From: JACMLD01 sp963705285
GTDB lineage: Bacteria; Bacteroidota; Bacteroidia; Chitinophagales; Chitinophagaceae
Length of the DNA: 64,000 nucleotides
Reading direction: 5' to 3'
NCBI GenBank assembly: GCA_963705285.1
Contig: OY970066.1
Coordinates: forward strand, 124,001-188,000
Position 1 is the stretch's first letter. Every line of letters begins with the position of its first letter. A program made the position numbers and the translations under genes. The notes beneath the pieces are model-generated. The model was not told the origin of the DNA. It did no database searches and worked only from the letters and a program-made list of their open reading frames with translations. Below, in pieces: positions 34,229 to 42,849 of the stretch.

Positions 34229-35014
34229 ATGGCTAACTACACTTCTATACTCACCTCTCTTGAAAACGGCATTTTTACCGTTACTATCAACCGGCCGGAT
34301 AAATTAAATGCATTGAACAAAACCGTGATTGAAGAACTGGCAACTGCCATAGATGAAGTGTACAATAATACGGCTGTAAAAAGCGCTATCGTTACCGGCA
34401 GCGGCACCAAAGCTTTTGTTGCAGGCGCAGATATCAGCGAGTTTGGTTCAATGGATGGCTCCGCCGGGCAGGCATTGGCGCAGAAAGGGCAGGATTCGGT
34501 ATTTAGTAAAATTGAAAACAGTCCTAAACCAATTGTGGCCGCAGTAAATGGTTTTGCACTGGGCGGTGGTTGTGAGCTGGCCATGGCCTGCCATTTCAGG
34601 TTGTGCAGCGAGAATGCAAAATTTGGACAGCCAGAAGTAAACCTTGGCCTGGTACCCGGATACGGCGGTACACAACGCCTCACACAGCTGGTAGGTAAAG
34701 GAAAGGCGATGGAACTAATGATGACAGGTAACATGATAGATGCCAGTGAAGCCAAACAACTGGGCCTGGTGAACTATGTAACCACGCCGGAAACATTGCT
34801 CAGCAAAACACAGGAATTGTTGGCGGTCATCAACAGTAAGGCACCTATTGCCATTAAACATATTATTGCGCTCACCAATATAGCGGCCTCTGGCACTGCA
34901 AACGGTTTACAAAAAGAAATACAGGCATTCGGTGCCTTGTTTGATACCAAAGATGCCAAAGAAGGTGCTGCTGCATTCCTGGAGAAAAGAAAAGCCAATT
35001 TTACCGGAGAATAA
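34229..35014 (+). CDS. Enoyl-CoA hydratase/isomerase family protein
   Basis: A 261-residue crotonase-fold enzyme that hydrates 2-enoyl-CoA in beta-oxidation or related paths. The oxyanion-hole segments are AFVAGADISEFG and NGFALGGGCELAMAC. The two catalytic glutamates are E116 (GGCELA) and E136 (GQPEVNLGLVPGYGGTQRL), both present, which favours hydratase over other crotonases. The gene stands alone. Confidence 0.92.
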   Translation: MANYTSILTSLENGIFTVTINRPDKLNALNKTVIEELATAIDEVYNNTAVKSAIVTGSGTKAFVAGADISEFGSMDGSAGQALAQKGQDSVFSKIENSPKPIVAAVNGFALGGGCELAMACHFRLCSENAKFGQPEVNLGLVPGYGGTQRLTQLVGKGKAMELMMTGNMIDASEAKQLGLVNYVTTPETLLSKTQELLAVINSKAPIAIKHIIALTNIAASGTANGLQKEIQAFGALFDTKDAKEGAAAFLEKRKANFTGE

Positions 35015-35060
35015 ATAAGATCGCTGATCGATAATGTGTTGATTGCTGATTTGCATGGGG
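35015..35060 (+). repeat. Short degenerate heptamer array, CTGATTT word
   Basis: Weak run of GCTGATC, TTGATTG and CTGATTT units beginning just after the enoyl-CoA hydratase stop. It is the same word as at 12763. Confidence 0.45.
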
Positions 35061-35093
35061 GCAGATCATGCGGTGATTTTTTATCACAACACA

Positions 35094-35912
35094 CTATATA
35101 GTGGCCGCATTGATTTTTTCAACCGGGTTCATGATATAAGTTGCGATGGTATTGTCTTTTAATAATTCTACCACCCTGAATCCGCGATACGTCGTTCCCC
35201 AACTGCCGCCAAAATGCGCGTCAAATATAAAAGGGATATTGTTTTTTACCTTGATGCCCTCTTCATCGTGATCATGCCCGTTAAACACCGCTTTTATATT
35301 GGGATACTTTGCAAATACTTCAAACAGCGCCGGCGAATCTACCGCATTTACCGTTAGCTTGCCCGGGTTGATGTGAATAAAAATAAAAACCTGCTCCTGT
35401 TTTTTGTGTTCTTCCAGTTTTGCAGCCATCCATTGCACATCAGGGGGAAGATAGGTACCCTTTTCATCGGAGGTGGTGGCAATCAAAAAAGAGGTTTTCT
35501 TTATTTTGAAATCATGGTTAACCGGAATGTCCCAAATGGCCTTCCATTCATCTGGTGTTACATGGTCATGATTGCCCTGGCTTACATACCAGGGCATTTG
35601 CAATCTTGCCAAAGCCGCCTTTGCAGCCGGATAATGCGTTTTATCATCGTGAATAATATCTCCGTTGATCATACAAAATGCAAACGGATTGGCTGCATGC
35701 TCTTCATTGACACGGTTTACAAGCGTGGTATGAAATTCTTCAAACGCGGTTTTAGGTTGGCCGTAATGCCCGTCTGACGCCACTGCAAAACGCAACTTTA
35801 TTTTGCGTTTGCTCCATTCATAGGGATCCGTTTCACTGGCCTGTACAATTTTTCCATTGGCCAGCAACAATATTACCGGTGTGGAGTACCTGAGAAAATC
35901 GCGCCTGTTCAT
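35094..35912 (-). CDS. Tat-exported metallophosphoesterase
   Basis: A 272-residue calcineurin-like phosphoesterase with a twin-arginine signal (MNRRDFLRYSTPVILLLANG). Metal-binding motifs: ASDGHYGQ (D47, H49), INGDIIHDD, SQGNHDH, IFIHINPG and FNGHDHDEE. It should act in the periplasm on a phosphate ester or nucleotide that cannot be named from sequence. It is the last gene of the minus-strand glycan run and starts 12 bp after the GH95-like gene ends. Confidence 0.88.
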   Translation of the reverse strand: MNRRDFLRYSTPVILLLANGKIVQASETDPYEWSKRKIKLRFAVASDGHYGQPKTAFEEFHTTLVNRVNEEHAANPFAFCMINGDIIHDDKTHYPAAKAALARLQMPWYVSQGNHDHVTPDEWKAIWDIPVNHDFKIKKTSFLIATTSDEKGTYLPPDVQWMAAKLEEHKKQEQVFIFIHINPGKLTVNAVDSPALFEVFAKYPNIKAVFNGHDHDEEGIKVKNNIPFIFDAHFGGSWGTTYRGFRVVELLKDNTIATYIMNPVEKINAATI

Positions 35913-35923
35913 AAAAAATGTTT

Positions 35924-38161
35924 TTATTCGTATCCGTTTTTAAAGATGATCGTTTGTCCCTTTTTCAAAAGTACAGACCTGATACCATTTCCCAGGTCAA
36001 TTATTTTATCCTGGTCAATACCTGCTATCAGCCAGGTTTTAAAAGGCAGTTTAATACGCAACGTTCCTCCCTGCTCTGCGGTAATGGTTACTTCATCCGG
36101 CGCGCCATTTTCTTTTTTTGCAGAAATCAGAAAAGCACCTTCTGTGCGCAAATGCTCAAACGATACATTTTTCCAGCTGCGGGGTACCGCCGGAAATACC
36201 TCAATATACCCGTTATAACTTTGCAGCAGCATTTCATGTACGCCTTGTGCAAAAGCAAAATTACCTTCCAGTGTAAACGGACGGTATGTGAACGAAGAAT
36301 ATTGTCCGCCTTTCTGATCGCCATTCAAATGAAAACTATTGGGCGAACAAAAATTAGACGCAAAGATTTTTAACATGGCAGCCGCACTGTCTGCTTCTTT
36401 TGCACGCGCGTACAAACAGGCAGCCCAGCTAAATGAATAGCCGCACCAGTTACGCGTACCTTTTTGTTGCAGCCACCGCAACGATTTGCTGATAACTTCT
36501 TTCTGCGCAGTATCTGCCACGTCTAACAATCCCAATGGGTAAATGGCTATCAGGTGGGCATGGTGCCGGTGAGATTCATCAAGGTTTTCGCCCGGCGCAA
36601 TGGAAAGGCCCGTTTCATTTATGTTAAAAGCCGGAAAGCCATGGGCGTTTTGCGTAAAATTGTTGTCCGGCAACCATTGTTTTGTATAGCGCTTTTTATC
36701 AGTAGCAAATCGCAGCAGCGCTAGATCGTAATTTGTATAATTTTTAAACCATGCATTAACAGTATTATCATGGTATTCCGGACTTGAGCTCAACAATGGC
36801 CGGCGCATGGCGGCAGGGCCATTCATAGCCTGTATATACGTGTCCACGTCTTTGGCATAAGGCAGCAACCGCTCTTTTAAAAACACATCATCCATGCTGT
36901 ACTTCCATTGCCAGTAAAAATGTTGTACCAGCCATGCCGCTGTGGTAGGGCTCAGTGAATATTGCACCCATCCCCCCATCTCTTTACCACTGATAGTAGT
37001 CACACCGGGAACATTTAATCCATCAACCCCAAAATATTTTTTTGTCCATCTTTTATTGGTGTCTTTTACTTTCCATAACCAGTTGGTGTACGATGCCGTT
37101 AAATCGAGGTGATTGCCGGTATACCCCGGCCAGTAACTCAACTGAGTATTTAAATCATGATGATAGTCTCCCTTCCATGGCGGCAGGTTACCATTGTCTG
37201 CAGTCCATACCGCCTGTAAAGAAATAGGCGGCGTATTGCTCCGCGCCACGCATCCAAACTTGTACATCTCCAGGTAATATTGTTTCTCCAGTTGACTGTC
37301 GGGCAATGCAACTGCAGACCGCTTCCAATAATCTTTCCACCAGGCAGCATGTGCATCCCAGCCGGTGGGTTCTTTTAATGAAACAATTAAATCTGGTAAT
37401 ACGGCCGGCTTGTTTACTGTGATGGTCCATTGGCCGATGATGTGTTTCGCAGTAAACTTTGTCCACTTAATCAACACTTCATAATAGTTGCCATTCCAGG
37501 TAGGTTGGTGATAACGGACACTGGTAGCCGATTTTGTAACGATGCCCTGTTTATAACCCAGCCGCTCTAATCCCTGCCCTTCTACACTGTTGCCGGTAAC
37601 CCCGGCTTTACCAGTGTTATAAGCAGGCACCATGAGTTGCGGTATCATATTGGGCGATGGGAGGTTTTCGAATCCAAAGTAACCCACCTGCCTTGACGCA
37701 TGTACATAATTAAAAAACCGCACTCCATTCTCAAACACAATGGTACTAAGTGCTGTTCTCAGATCCAATTCATTTGCTATAACTTTTCCGAACGCGGAGC
37801 AATTAAATTCCATTGCAGCACCGGGTATTTTGGTGGGTGCTGCATATTTTTCATACGGCAGGTCACCGAGTTGCTGTACGGAATCATATTGGTTTTGTTT
37901 TACTTTTTCTACTACCCAGTGAAAGCTGAGTTTGTCAATATCGGGCATCGGCCTGTCATCCCATAAATCTACCCTGTCAAGTGAAAGCCGGATATTATTA
38001 TTTTTCTTCCAGATTAATGCACCCATCCAGCCGTTACCAAGCGGGATTGCTTCATCCCAGCGGGTGGCCATGCTATCAAACCTGAGGTTGTGTGCAGGCA
38101 TAGGTTGTGCTGCAAGCAGTTGAGTGAAACAAACAAGCAACAAACAACATAATTTATTCAT
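35924..38161 (-). CDS. Glycoside hydrolase family 95-like (alpha-L-fucosidase/galactosidase) protein
   Basis: This protein has 745 residues from the ATG at 38161, which begins a signal peptide (MNKLCCLLLVCFTQLLAAQ) and lies 5 bp after the upstream stop. The N-terminal GH95 domain starts LRFDSMATRWDEAIPLGNGWMGALIWKKNNNIRLSLDRVDLWDDRP. The (alpha/alpha)6 barrel carries HHDLNTQLSYWPGYTGN and the family signature HRHHAHLIAIYPLG near residues 540-555. GH95 enzymes cleave alpha-1,2-fucosyl or related galactosyl linkages by inversion. It is cotranscribed with the cytochrome-LRR gene before it. Confidence 0.85.
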   Translation of the reverse strand: MNKLCCLLLVCFTQLLAAQPMPAHNLRFDSMATRWDEAIPLGNGWMGALIWKKNNNIRLSLDRVDLWDDRPMPDIDKLSFHWVVEKVKQNQYDSVQQLGDLPYEKYAAPTKIPGAAMEFNCSAFGKVIANELDLRTALSTIVFENGVRFFNYVHASRQVGYFGFENLPSPNMIPQLMVPAYNTGKAGVTGNSVEGQGLERLGYKQGIVTKSATSVRYHQPTWNGNYYEVLIKWTKFTAKHIIGQWTITVNKPAVLPDLIVSLKEPTGWDAHAAWWKDYWKRSAVALPDSQLEKQYYLEMYKFGCVARSNTPPISLQAVWTADNGNLPPWKGDYHHDLNTQLSYWPGYTGNHLDLTASYTNWLWKVKDTNKRWTKKYFGVDGLNVPGVTTISGKEMGGWVQYSLSPTTAAWLVQHFYWQWKYSMDDVFLKERLLPYAKDVDTYIQAMNGPAAMRRPLLSSSPEYHDNTVNAWFKNYTNYDLALLRFATDKKRYTKQWLPDNNFTQNAHGFPAFNINETGLSIAPGENLDESHRHHAHLIAIYPLGLLDVADTAQKEVISKSLRWLQQKGTRNWCGYSFSWAACLYARAKEADSAAAMLKIFASNFCSPNSFHLNGDQKGGQYSSFTYRPFTLEGNFAFAQGVHEMLLQSYNGYIEVFPAVPRSWKNVSFEHLRTEGAFLISAKKENGAPDEVTITAEQGGTLRIKLPFKTWLIAGIDQDKIIDLGNGIRSVLLKKGQTIIFKNGYE

Positions 38162-38166
38162 AGTGT

Positions 38167-39570
38167 TTATTCTTTCCTGCTGGGCGGTTTCACCAGCATG
38201 GTGTCTGTAGCAAACAAAGGTACCTGGTACCCACCAGAGTCGAGCGTTGTTTTTGGAAACGCTTTTTGCAGTGCGGCCCAACCGTCTGTATGAACGCCGG
38301 TATGGTATAGATAAACCGATTGAAGTTCCTTCAAATCTTTTAAGCGCAGCAATCCGGTGGCGGTGATTTTTGTTCCACCCAGGTTCACGGATTGCAATTG
38401 CTGTAGCGTTACCAGTTTGGCCAGCCCGTTATCTGTAATACCGGTGTTGCCCAGTTCTAAACGCGTAAGGTTATTGCATTGCGCCACTATGGAAAGTGCG
38501 GAATCGGTAATCCTCGTATCGTTCAATTTTAGCCATACCAGTTGTTTTTTCAATGGCAGCAGTAATTCAATGTCTTTATCTGTTGCGGTGGGCATGGTAA
38601 CAAAGCTTGCCATCAGGTAATTGCTGTTCAGTGCAACGGGTATTACTACTATCCCTTTGTCTTTCAGTTTTTTGATGGCTGATTCATCCGCTTTCTGTAC
38701 GGGTTCGGCTGGTACATCGGCAATGGCTTTTTTTTCTGTTGCCGTATTTTGCAGGGATAGCAGGATAGGTTTTATTTTTTCCGTTTGCGCAATGTCTTTT
38801 GTTTTTTTATCGAAAGAGGCACCACTGGCTACCCACCAATGCAGTAAGGCAATTTCTTTTTCTGTTAACTGTGGTTTTTCCTTTGGAGGCATGTGATGCT
38901 CATTGGCCTTCTCCAGCAGAATACGGCTAATAAGTTCGCTTTCATCTGCTTTACCGGGGTCTATTACCACACCGTTTTTCCCGCCCCTCATCAGCAAATC
39001 GGGCTGATCCATCCTTAATTTTCCTTTTTGTTTATTAGCGCCATGACAACTGTAACATTTGCTTTGAAGTACCGGCTGAATAATAGCTGCATAGGCAACG
39101 GCTTCCTGCACGTCTGGTATCGGCTTCCTGACCGCTACCGTATCGGCGCTGGTGAAGTTGTTAAACGAAGCCGTTAGATAATCACTGCCATGGGTAAGCG
39201 AACCGCCCAGGTGACCGGTAATGGCAATCAGCGCTATCAATACTACCGGTAATATCCACCTGTAATTAATAATCCTCTTATAATGATAAAGCGAATAATA
39301 AATAATTGCCACTGCGGCCACGCCAATGCCAAACCACTGGTGCCGCCCAACCAGTGTGGGGTCATAATCGCCGCTGCCGGATAAAAGATATCCTGAAATG
39401 CAGGATGCAACGGCACTAATCATTCCCCAAAAAAGGGTAATGCCGATGGCATGTTGTAAGTGCGCATACCGGGCACGAGTTGCCATCAATTGAAAAAAAC
39501 AGGCAAGCAACAAAATGCCAATAGGTAGGTGAACAAGCAGTGGATGCAAATGGCCAATTAGTTCTTTCAT
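38167..39570 (-). CDS. DUF2231 - cytochrome c - leucine-rich-repeat fusion protein
   Basis: A 467-residue inner-membrane protein. Four membrane helices of the DUF2231 type (residues 8-125) are followed by a cytochrome-c-like domain with a haem motif KCYSCHG (C172, C175, H176), a likely distal methionine in ANEHHMPPKEKP, and KEIALLHWWVASGASF. The C-terminal 170 residues are leucine-rich repeats (DNGLAKLVTLQQLQSVNLGGTKITATGLLRLKDL...). It probably links a membrane quinol or electron pool to a periplasmic partner. It is cotranscribed with the GH95-like enzyme. Confidence 0.8.
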   Translation of the reverse strand: MKELIGHLHPLLVHLPIGILLLACFFQLMATRARYAHLQHAIGITLFWGMISAVASCISGYLLSGSGDYDPTLVGRHQWFGIGVAAVAIIYYSLYHYKRIINYRWILPVVLIALIAITGHLGGSLTHGSDYLTASFNNFTSADTVAVRKPIPDVQEAVAYAAIIQPVLQSKCYSCHGANKQKGKLRMDQPDLLMRGGKNGVVIDPGKADESELISRILLEKANEHHMPPKEKPQLTEKEIALLHWWVASGASFDKKTKDIAQTEKIKPILLSLQNTATEKKAIADVPAEPVQKADESAIKKLKDKGIVVIPVALNSNYLMASFVTMPTATDKDIELLLPLKKQLVWLKLNDTRITDSALSIVAQCNNLTRLELGNTGITDNGLAKLVTLQQLQSVNLGGTKITATGLLRLKDLKELQSVYLYHTGVHTDGWAALQKAFPKTTLDSGGYQVPLFATDTMLVKPPSRKE

Positions 39571-39576
39571 AACAGC

Positions 39577-39608
39577 AATGAGCTCTGAGCTGCGAGCTGT
39601 GAGCTTAA
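39577..39608 (-). repeat. Left heptamer arm (GAGCTNN) of the four-helix-bundle element
   Basis: Four units of GAGCTNN between the cytochrome gene and the four-helix-bundle gene. It pairs with 40031-40064: about 24 of 29 positions are complementary. Confidence 0.8.
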
Positions 39609-39631
39609 CGCTCCCTGCAAGAACACAAAGT

Positions 39632-39985
39632 TTATTTATTTAATTTATTTATAAAACTCATAAGCATTTTTTGCTCTTCATCAACCTCTGTCAGCATTTG
39701 ATCTCTTAAATCAGTATCGCCAAAATTGACAGATTTGGAAATAAGCAGCTGGGTCTCCAATTCAAAACTTGAACCTAATGAAATTTCCACAAATCGTTTG
39801 TAATCTTTTTCGCTGTCTCTGCTGCTTCCTTCAGCTATGTTGGAAGGAATGGACACGGCAGCGCGCGTAATTTGCGATGCGATACCATATTTTTCTTCTT
39901 TTGGAAAGCCTTTGGTCAGTTCATAAGCCATTATAGATATCTTAAATCCTTTCTGCCAGATTTTTAATTCTTTGAAATTCCGCAC
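39632..39985 (-). CDS. Four-helix-bundle protein (23S rRNA intervening-sequence family)
   Basis: A 117-residue protein starting at GTG, with the family hallmarks FKELKIWQKGF, QITRAAVSIPSNIAEGSSR and DYKRFVEISLGSSFELETQL. This family (TIGR02436, S23/IVS protein) is encoded inside intervening sequences of 23S rRNA in some bacteria and is related to the Avd protein of diversity-generating retroelements. Here it stands alone between two glycan genes, enclosed by an inverted pair of GAGCTNN heptamer arrays. That suggests an inserted cassette that interrupts the glycan run. Its molecular role is unknown; the related Avd binds nucleic acids. Confidence 0.9.
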   Translation of the reverse strand: MRNFKELKIWQKGFKISIMAYELTKGFPKEEKYGIASQITRAAVSIPSNIAEGSSRDSEKDYKRFVEISLGSSFELETQLLISKSVNFGDTDLRDQMLTEVDEEQKMLMSFINKLNK

Positions 39986-40030
39986 AAATTAAAGTTGAAG
40001 TTAAAAACAGTTTATTTGTAGAATGTCCGA

Positions 40031-40064
40031 ATGCTCAAAGCTCGGAGCTCTTAGCTCATAGCTT
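40031..40064 (-). repeat. Right heptamer arm (GAGCTNN) of the four-helix-bundle element
   Basis: Reverse-complement orientation to the left arm. It starts at the stop codon of the sugar-isomerase-like gene. Confidence 0.8.
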
Positions 40065-40997
40065 CTATTGGTATCTGGCCCGCAGCAATTTCATCATGTG
40101 AACATTGATTGCCCATTGATCGCCCAATGGTTGCCGGGTATACGGCAGGGTGGGCATATAATCTGGCGGACCAAACTCCGTTAACACCGTCATTCTTTCG
40201 CCTTGCTTTTTTTTACGTTCCATTACTGCATCCCACCAGGCAAAATGTTGTTTTACCACAGCTTCCCACTCCGGTGCGCGCGGATCGTTTACCTGTGGCC
40301 CTTCCGGGTGGCCGATGCGCGCATGAATATGTTCCACCTTTGACAACACCAGCTCCACCGTTTCTTTCTGATCTTGCAACAGGGTCTCATGCACATTGCA
40401 CCAATGCGATACATCGAACGTAAATCTAAGTTCCGGATTTTTCTCCGCAAATGCCCTGGCAACATGCGCAGCAAACATCATGCGTGAGCGATGCGTTTCA
40501 TGGCAAATGGTGATGCCAGATTGTTTAGACAACGCTGTAGTATGATCAATAAAAAGCCTGTTCTGTTCATAGGTAAAGTAATCGCGGCCAGAATGGCAAT
40601 TGATGTACAATGGGCGTTGTACGGTGTTGCTGGCAGCAGCGTCAATCATGGTTTTAAATGAACTAAGATGTTCCGATCCGTTGCTTTGCGATGCGCCGCA
40701 GAGAAAACCGACATCCAACTGGTGTTTTTTTAAAGCAGCAAATAATTCATCCTGCGCATTTTTAGTTTGCGGCCACCACATTTCTATACCGTCGTATCCT
40801 TCTTTTTTAGTCTTTTCGCAGAACGCATCTACCGTACCGCCAAAACCCCAGTTGGTATTTAGCACTTTTAACTGAAACTCTGCTGTTGTGGTAAAAGCAG
40901 GTTTGCTGGCAGCAGCAATACTGTCTAAAGAAGATAATAAAAAGGCAGTACTACCGGTACCACCCAGCTGTAAAAATTTTCTCCGGTTAATTGGCAT
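40065..40997 (-). CDS. Tat-exported sugar phosphate isomerase/epimerase-like protein
   Basis: A 310-residue TIM-barrel protein of the xylose-isomerase-like superfamily with a twin-arginine signal (MPINRRKFLQLGGTGSTAFLLSS). Likely metal ligands include the glutamate in YDGIEMWWPQ, INCHSGRDYF, ITICHETHRSRMM, FTFDVSHW and VLTEFGPPDY. Export by Tat suggests a cofactor or metal acquired before secretion. Related periplasmic members take part in keto-sugar processing in other Bacteroidota and Planctomycetes. It lies between the four-helix-bundle insert and the DUF1501 gene. Confidence 0.85.
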   Translation of the reverse strand: MPINRRKFLQLGGTGSTAFLLSSLDSIAAASKPAFTTTAEFQLKVLNTNWGFGGTVDAFCEKTKKEGYDGIEMWWPQTKNAQDELFAALKKHQLDVGFLCGASQSNGSEHLSSFKTMIDAAASNTVQRPLYINCHSGRDYFTYEQNRLFIDHTTALSKQSGITICHETHRSRMMFAAHVARAFAEKNPELRFTFDVSHWCNVHETLLQDQKETVELVLSKVEHIHARIGHPEGPQVNDPRAPEWEAVVKQHFAWWDAVMERKKKQGERMTVLTEFGPPDYMPTLPYTRQPLGDQWAINVHMMKLLRARYQ

Positions 40998-41106
40998 AGA
41001 TGTGGATTTTTTTCACACGGATAACACAGATAGAATTGATAAGCACGGATTGGCTCATACTTTAAAAATCTGTGAATATCTGTTAATCCGTGTTATCTGT
41101 GTTCTT

Positions 41107-42612
41107 TTAAGCTATAATATCATTGATTACATTACCTGCTACATCTGTCAGCCGGAAAGGTCGGCCCTGGTACTGGTACGTGAACTGTTCGTGATCAAAT
41201 CCCAATTGGTTGAGAATGGTTGCCTGTATATCAAACGGCGTTGTTTTACCACTAATGGCGCCATAACCAATTTCATCCGTTTCACCATAGCTGTACCCTT
41301 TCTTGATACCACCGCCAGCCATCCACATGGTAAATGCTTCTGTGTGGTGGTCGCGCCCTTTAAACGGCATGGTTTTACCACCGCGGTTTTCCTGCATCGG
41401 CGTTCTTCCAAATTCGCCGCCCCACACCACCAGTGTATCTTCCAGCATGCCGCGTTGTTTCAGATCCAGCAATAACGCGGTAATAGATTTATCAACCTGC
41501 CGGCATTTGTTCACTAATCCAATATCTACCGCATCGCCCGCACTGGTACCATGACTGTCCCAACCCCAGTCAAACAGCTGAACAAAGCGTACGCCTTTTT
41601 CTACCAGCTTTCGCGCCAGCAAAATATTATTGGCGAAGCTGCCGCTGCCGGGCTTAGTGCCATACATATCGTGTATGTATTGCGGTTCATCGTTTATATT
41701 CATTACCTCCGGTACTGAAATCTGCATTTTGTACGCCATTTCATATTGCGCAATGCGCGATAAAATTTCCGGGTCTTTGTAATCTTCGTATTGTTGGTGG
41801 TTCACTTCATTAATGGCATCAATAGACGCTTTTCGCAAATCCCTATCCATACCACTTGGGTCGTTGATAAACAACACCGGGTCTCCTTCGCTTCGGCATT
41901 GCACGCCCTGGTAAACACTCGGTAAAAAACCACTTCCCCAAACACTTTTACCGGCATCAGGATTTTTACCGCCCGATGTAAGTACCACATAACCTGGCAG
42001 GTTTTGGTTTTCTGTGCCCAGTCCGTAAGTAACCCAACTGCCCATGCTGGGTCTTCCCAAACGTGGCGAGCCGGTATGCAACAACAATTGCGCAGGTGCG
42101 TGATTGAATTGATCTGTGGTGACTGCTTTTAGTAATGTTATTTCGTCTGCCACGCTGCAAAGATGTGGTAGGTGATCGCTTATCCATAAACCGCTTTGCC
42201 CGCGTTGCTTAAAGTTAGATTGTGGCCCCAGCATTTTGGGTACACCGCGTATAAAAGCAAAACGTTTTCCTTCCAGTAATGATTGCGGACAATCCTGTCC
42301 ATCCAGCTTCATCAAATCTGGCTTGTAATCAAACAATTCAAGCTGAGACGGGGCGCCTGCCATATGCAGGTATATAACAGATTTTGCACGACCGGGAAAC
42401 ATGGGCATTTTAGGTGCCAGCGGATGTGCCGCATCAAACACTACCGGATTGTTGGTACTTGTATTACGACCACAGCCCAGCAATGAACCCATGGCCAATG
42501 CGCCAAGGCCCATGGCGCTCTCTTTTAAAAAATGACGGCGCGTGTGCAACTGGAGGTAAGCGTTAGAAGCTTCCTTCAACAATCGCTGGTTATGTATTTC
42601 TTTTTGCGTCAT
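41107..42612 (-). CDS. DUF1501 family protein, Tat lipoprotein
   Basis: A 501-residue protein from the ATG at 42612. The N-terminus has a twin-arginine signal ending in a lipobox (TRRHFLKESAMGLGALAMGSLLGCG), so it is probably a Tat-exported lipoprotein. The body has the DUF1501 hallmarks (KSVIYLHMAGAPSQLELFDYKP, RFVQLFDWGWDSHG, LVVWGGEFGRTPMQEN, GRDHHTEAFTMWMAGGGIKKG). DUF1501 belongs to the alkaline-phosphatase/sulfatase-like superfamily; its substrate is unknown. It almost always travels with DUF1553/PSCyt1 proteins, and here the next upstream gene is one. Confidence 0.9.
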   Translation of the reverse strand: MTQKEIHNQRLLKEASNAYLQLHTRRHFLKESAMGLGALAMGSLLGCGRNTSTNNPVVFDAAHPLAPKMPMFPGRAKSVIYLHMAGAPSQLELFDYKPDLMKLDGQDCPQSLLEGKRFAFIRGVPKMLGPQSNFKQRGQSGLWISDHLPHLCSVADEITLLKAVTTDQFNHAPAQLLLHTGSPRLGRPSMGSWVTYGLGTENQNLPGYVVLTSGGKNPDAGKSVWGSGFLPSVYQGVQCRSEGDPVLFINDPSGMDRDLRKASIDAINEVNHQQYEDYKDPEILSRIAQYEMAYKMQISVPEVMNINDEPQYIHDMYGTKPGSGSFANNILLARKLVEKGVRFVQLFDWGWDSHGTSAGDAVDIGLVNKCRQVDKSITALLLDLKQRGMLEDTLVVWGGEFGRTPMQENRGGKTMPFKGRDHHTEAFTMWMAGGGIKKGYSYGETDEIGYGAISGKTTPFDIQATILNQLGFDHEQFTYQYQGRPFRLTDVAGNVINDIIA

Positions 42613-42800
42613 ACTATTTTTTTTGAACAAGGCCTTTATACTTTACCCTGCATGGTTGTCTGTCCGAAAATCAGCCGTTGCCCTTTAGCTAAAAGCGTTT
42701 CTACGGAACATCATATATCTTAGTTTGACCGACACGTAAATCTTATCATACAACTTCTAAAATATGCATAAGAAACACCACATTCTTTTTATCATTTGTA

Positions 42801-42843
42801 CACAACACACAAAACTCAACACTTAACACACAACACTCACCAC
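42801..42843 (-). repeat. Heptamer array, GTGTTGA word (minus strand)
   Basis: Degenerate heptamers read on the minus strand as GTGTTGT, GTGTTAA, GTGTTGA, directly after the stop of the DUF1553 protein gene. It is the same word as in 62473-62690. Confidence 0.75.
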
Positions 42844-42849
42844 AATCGA

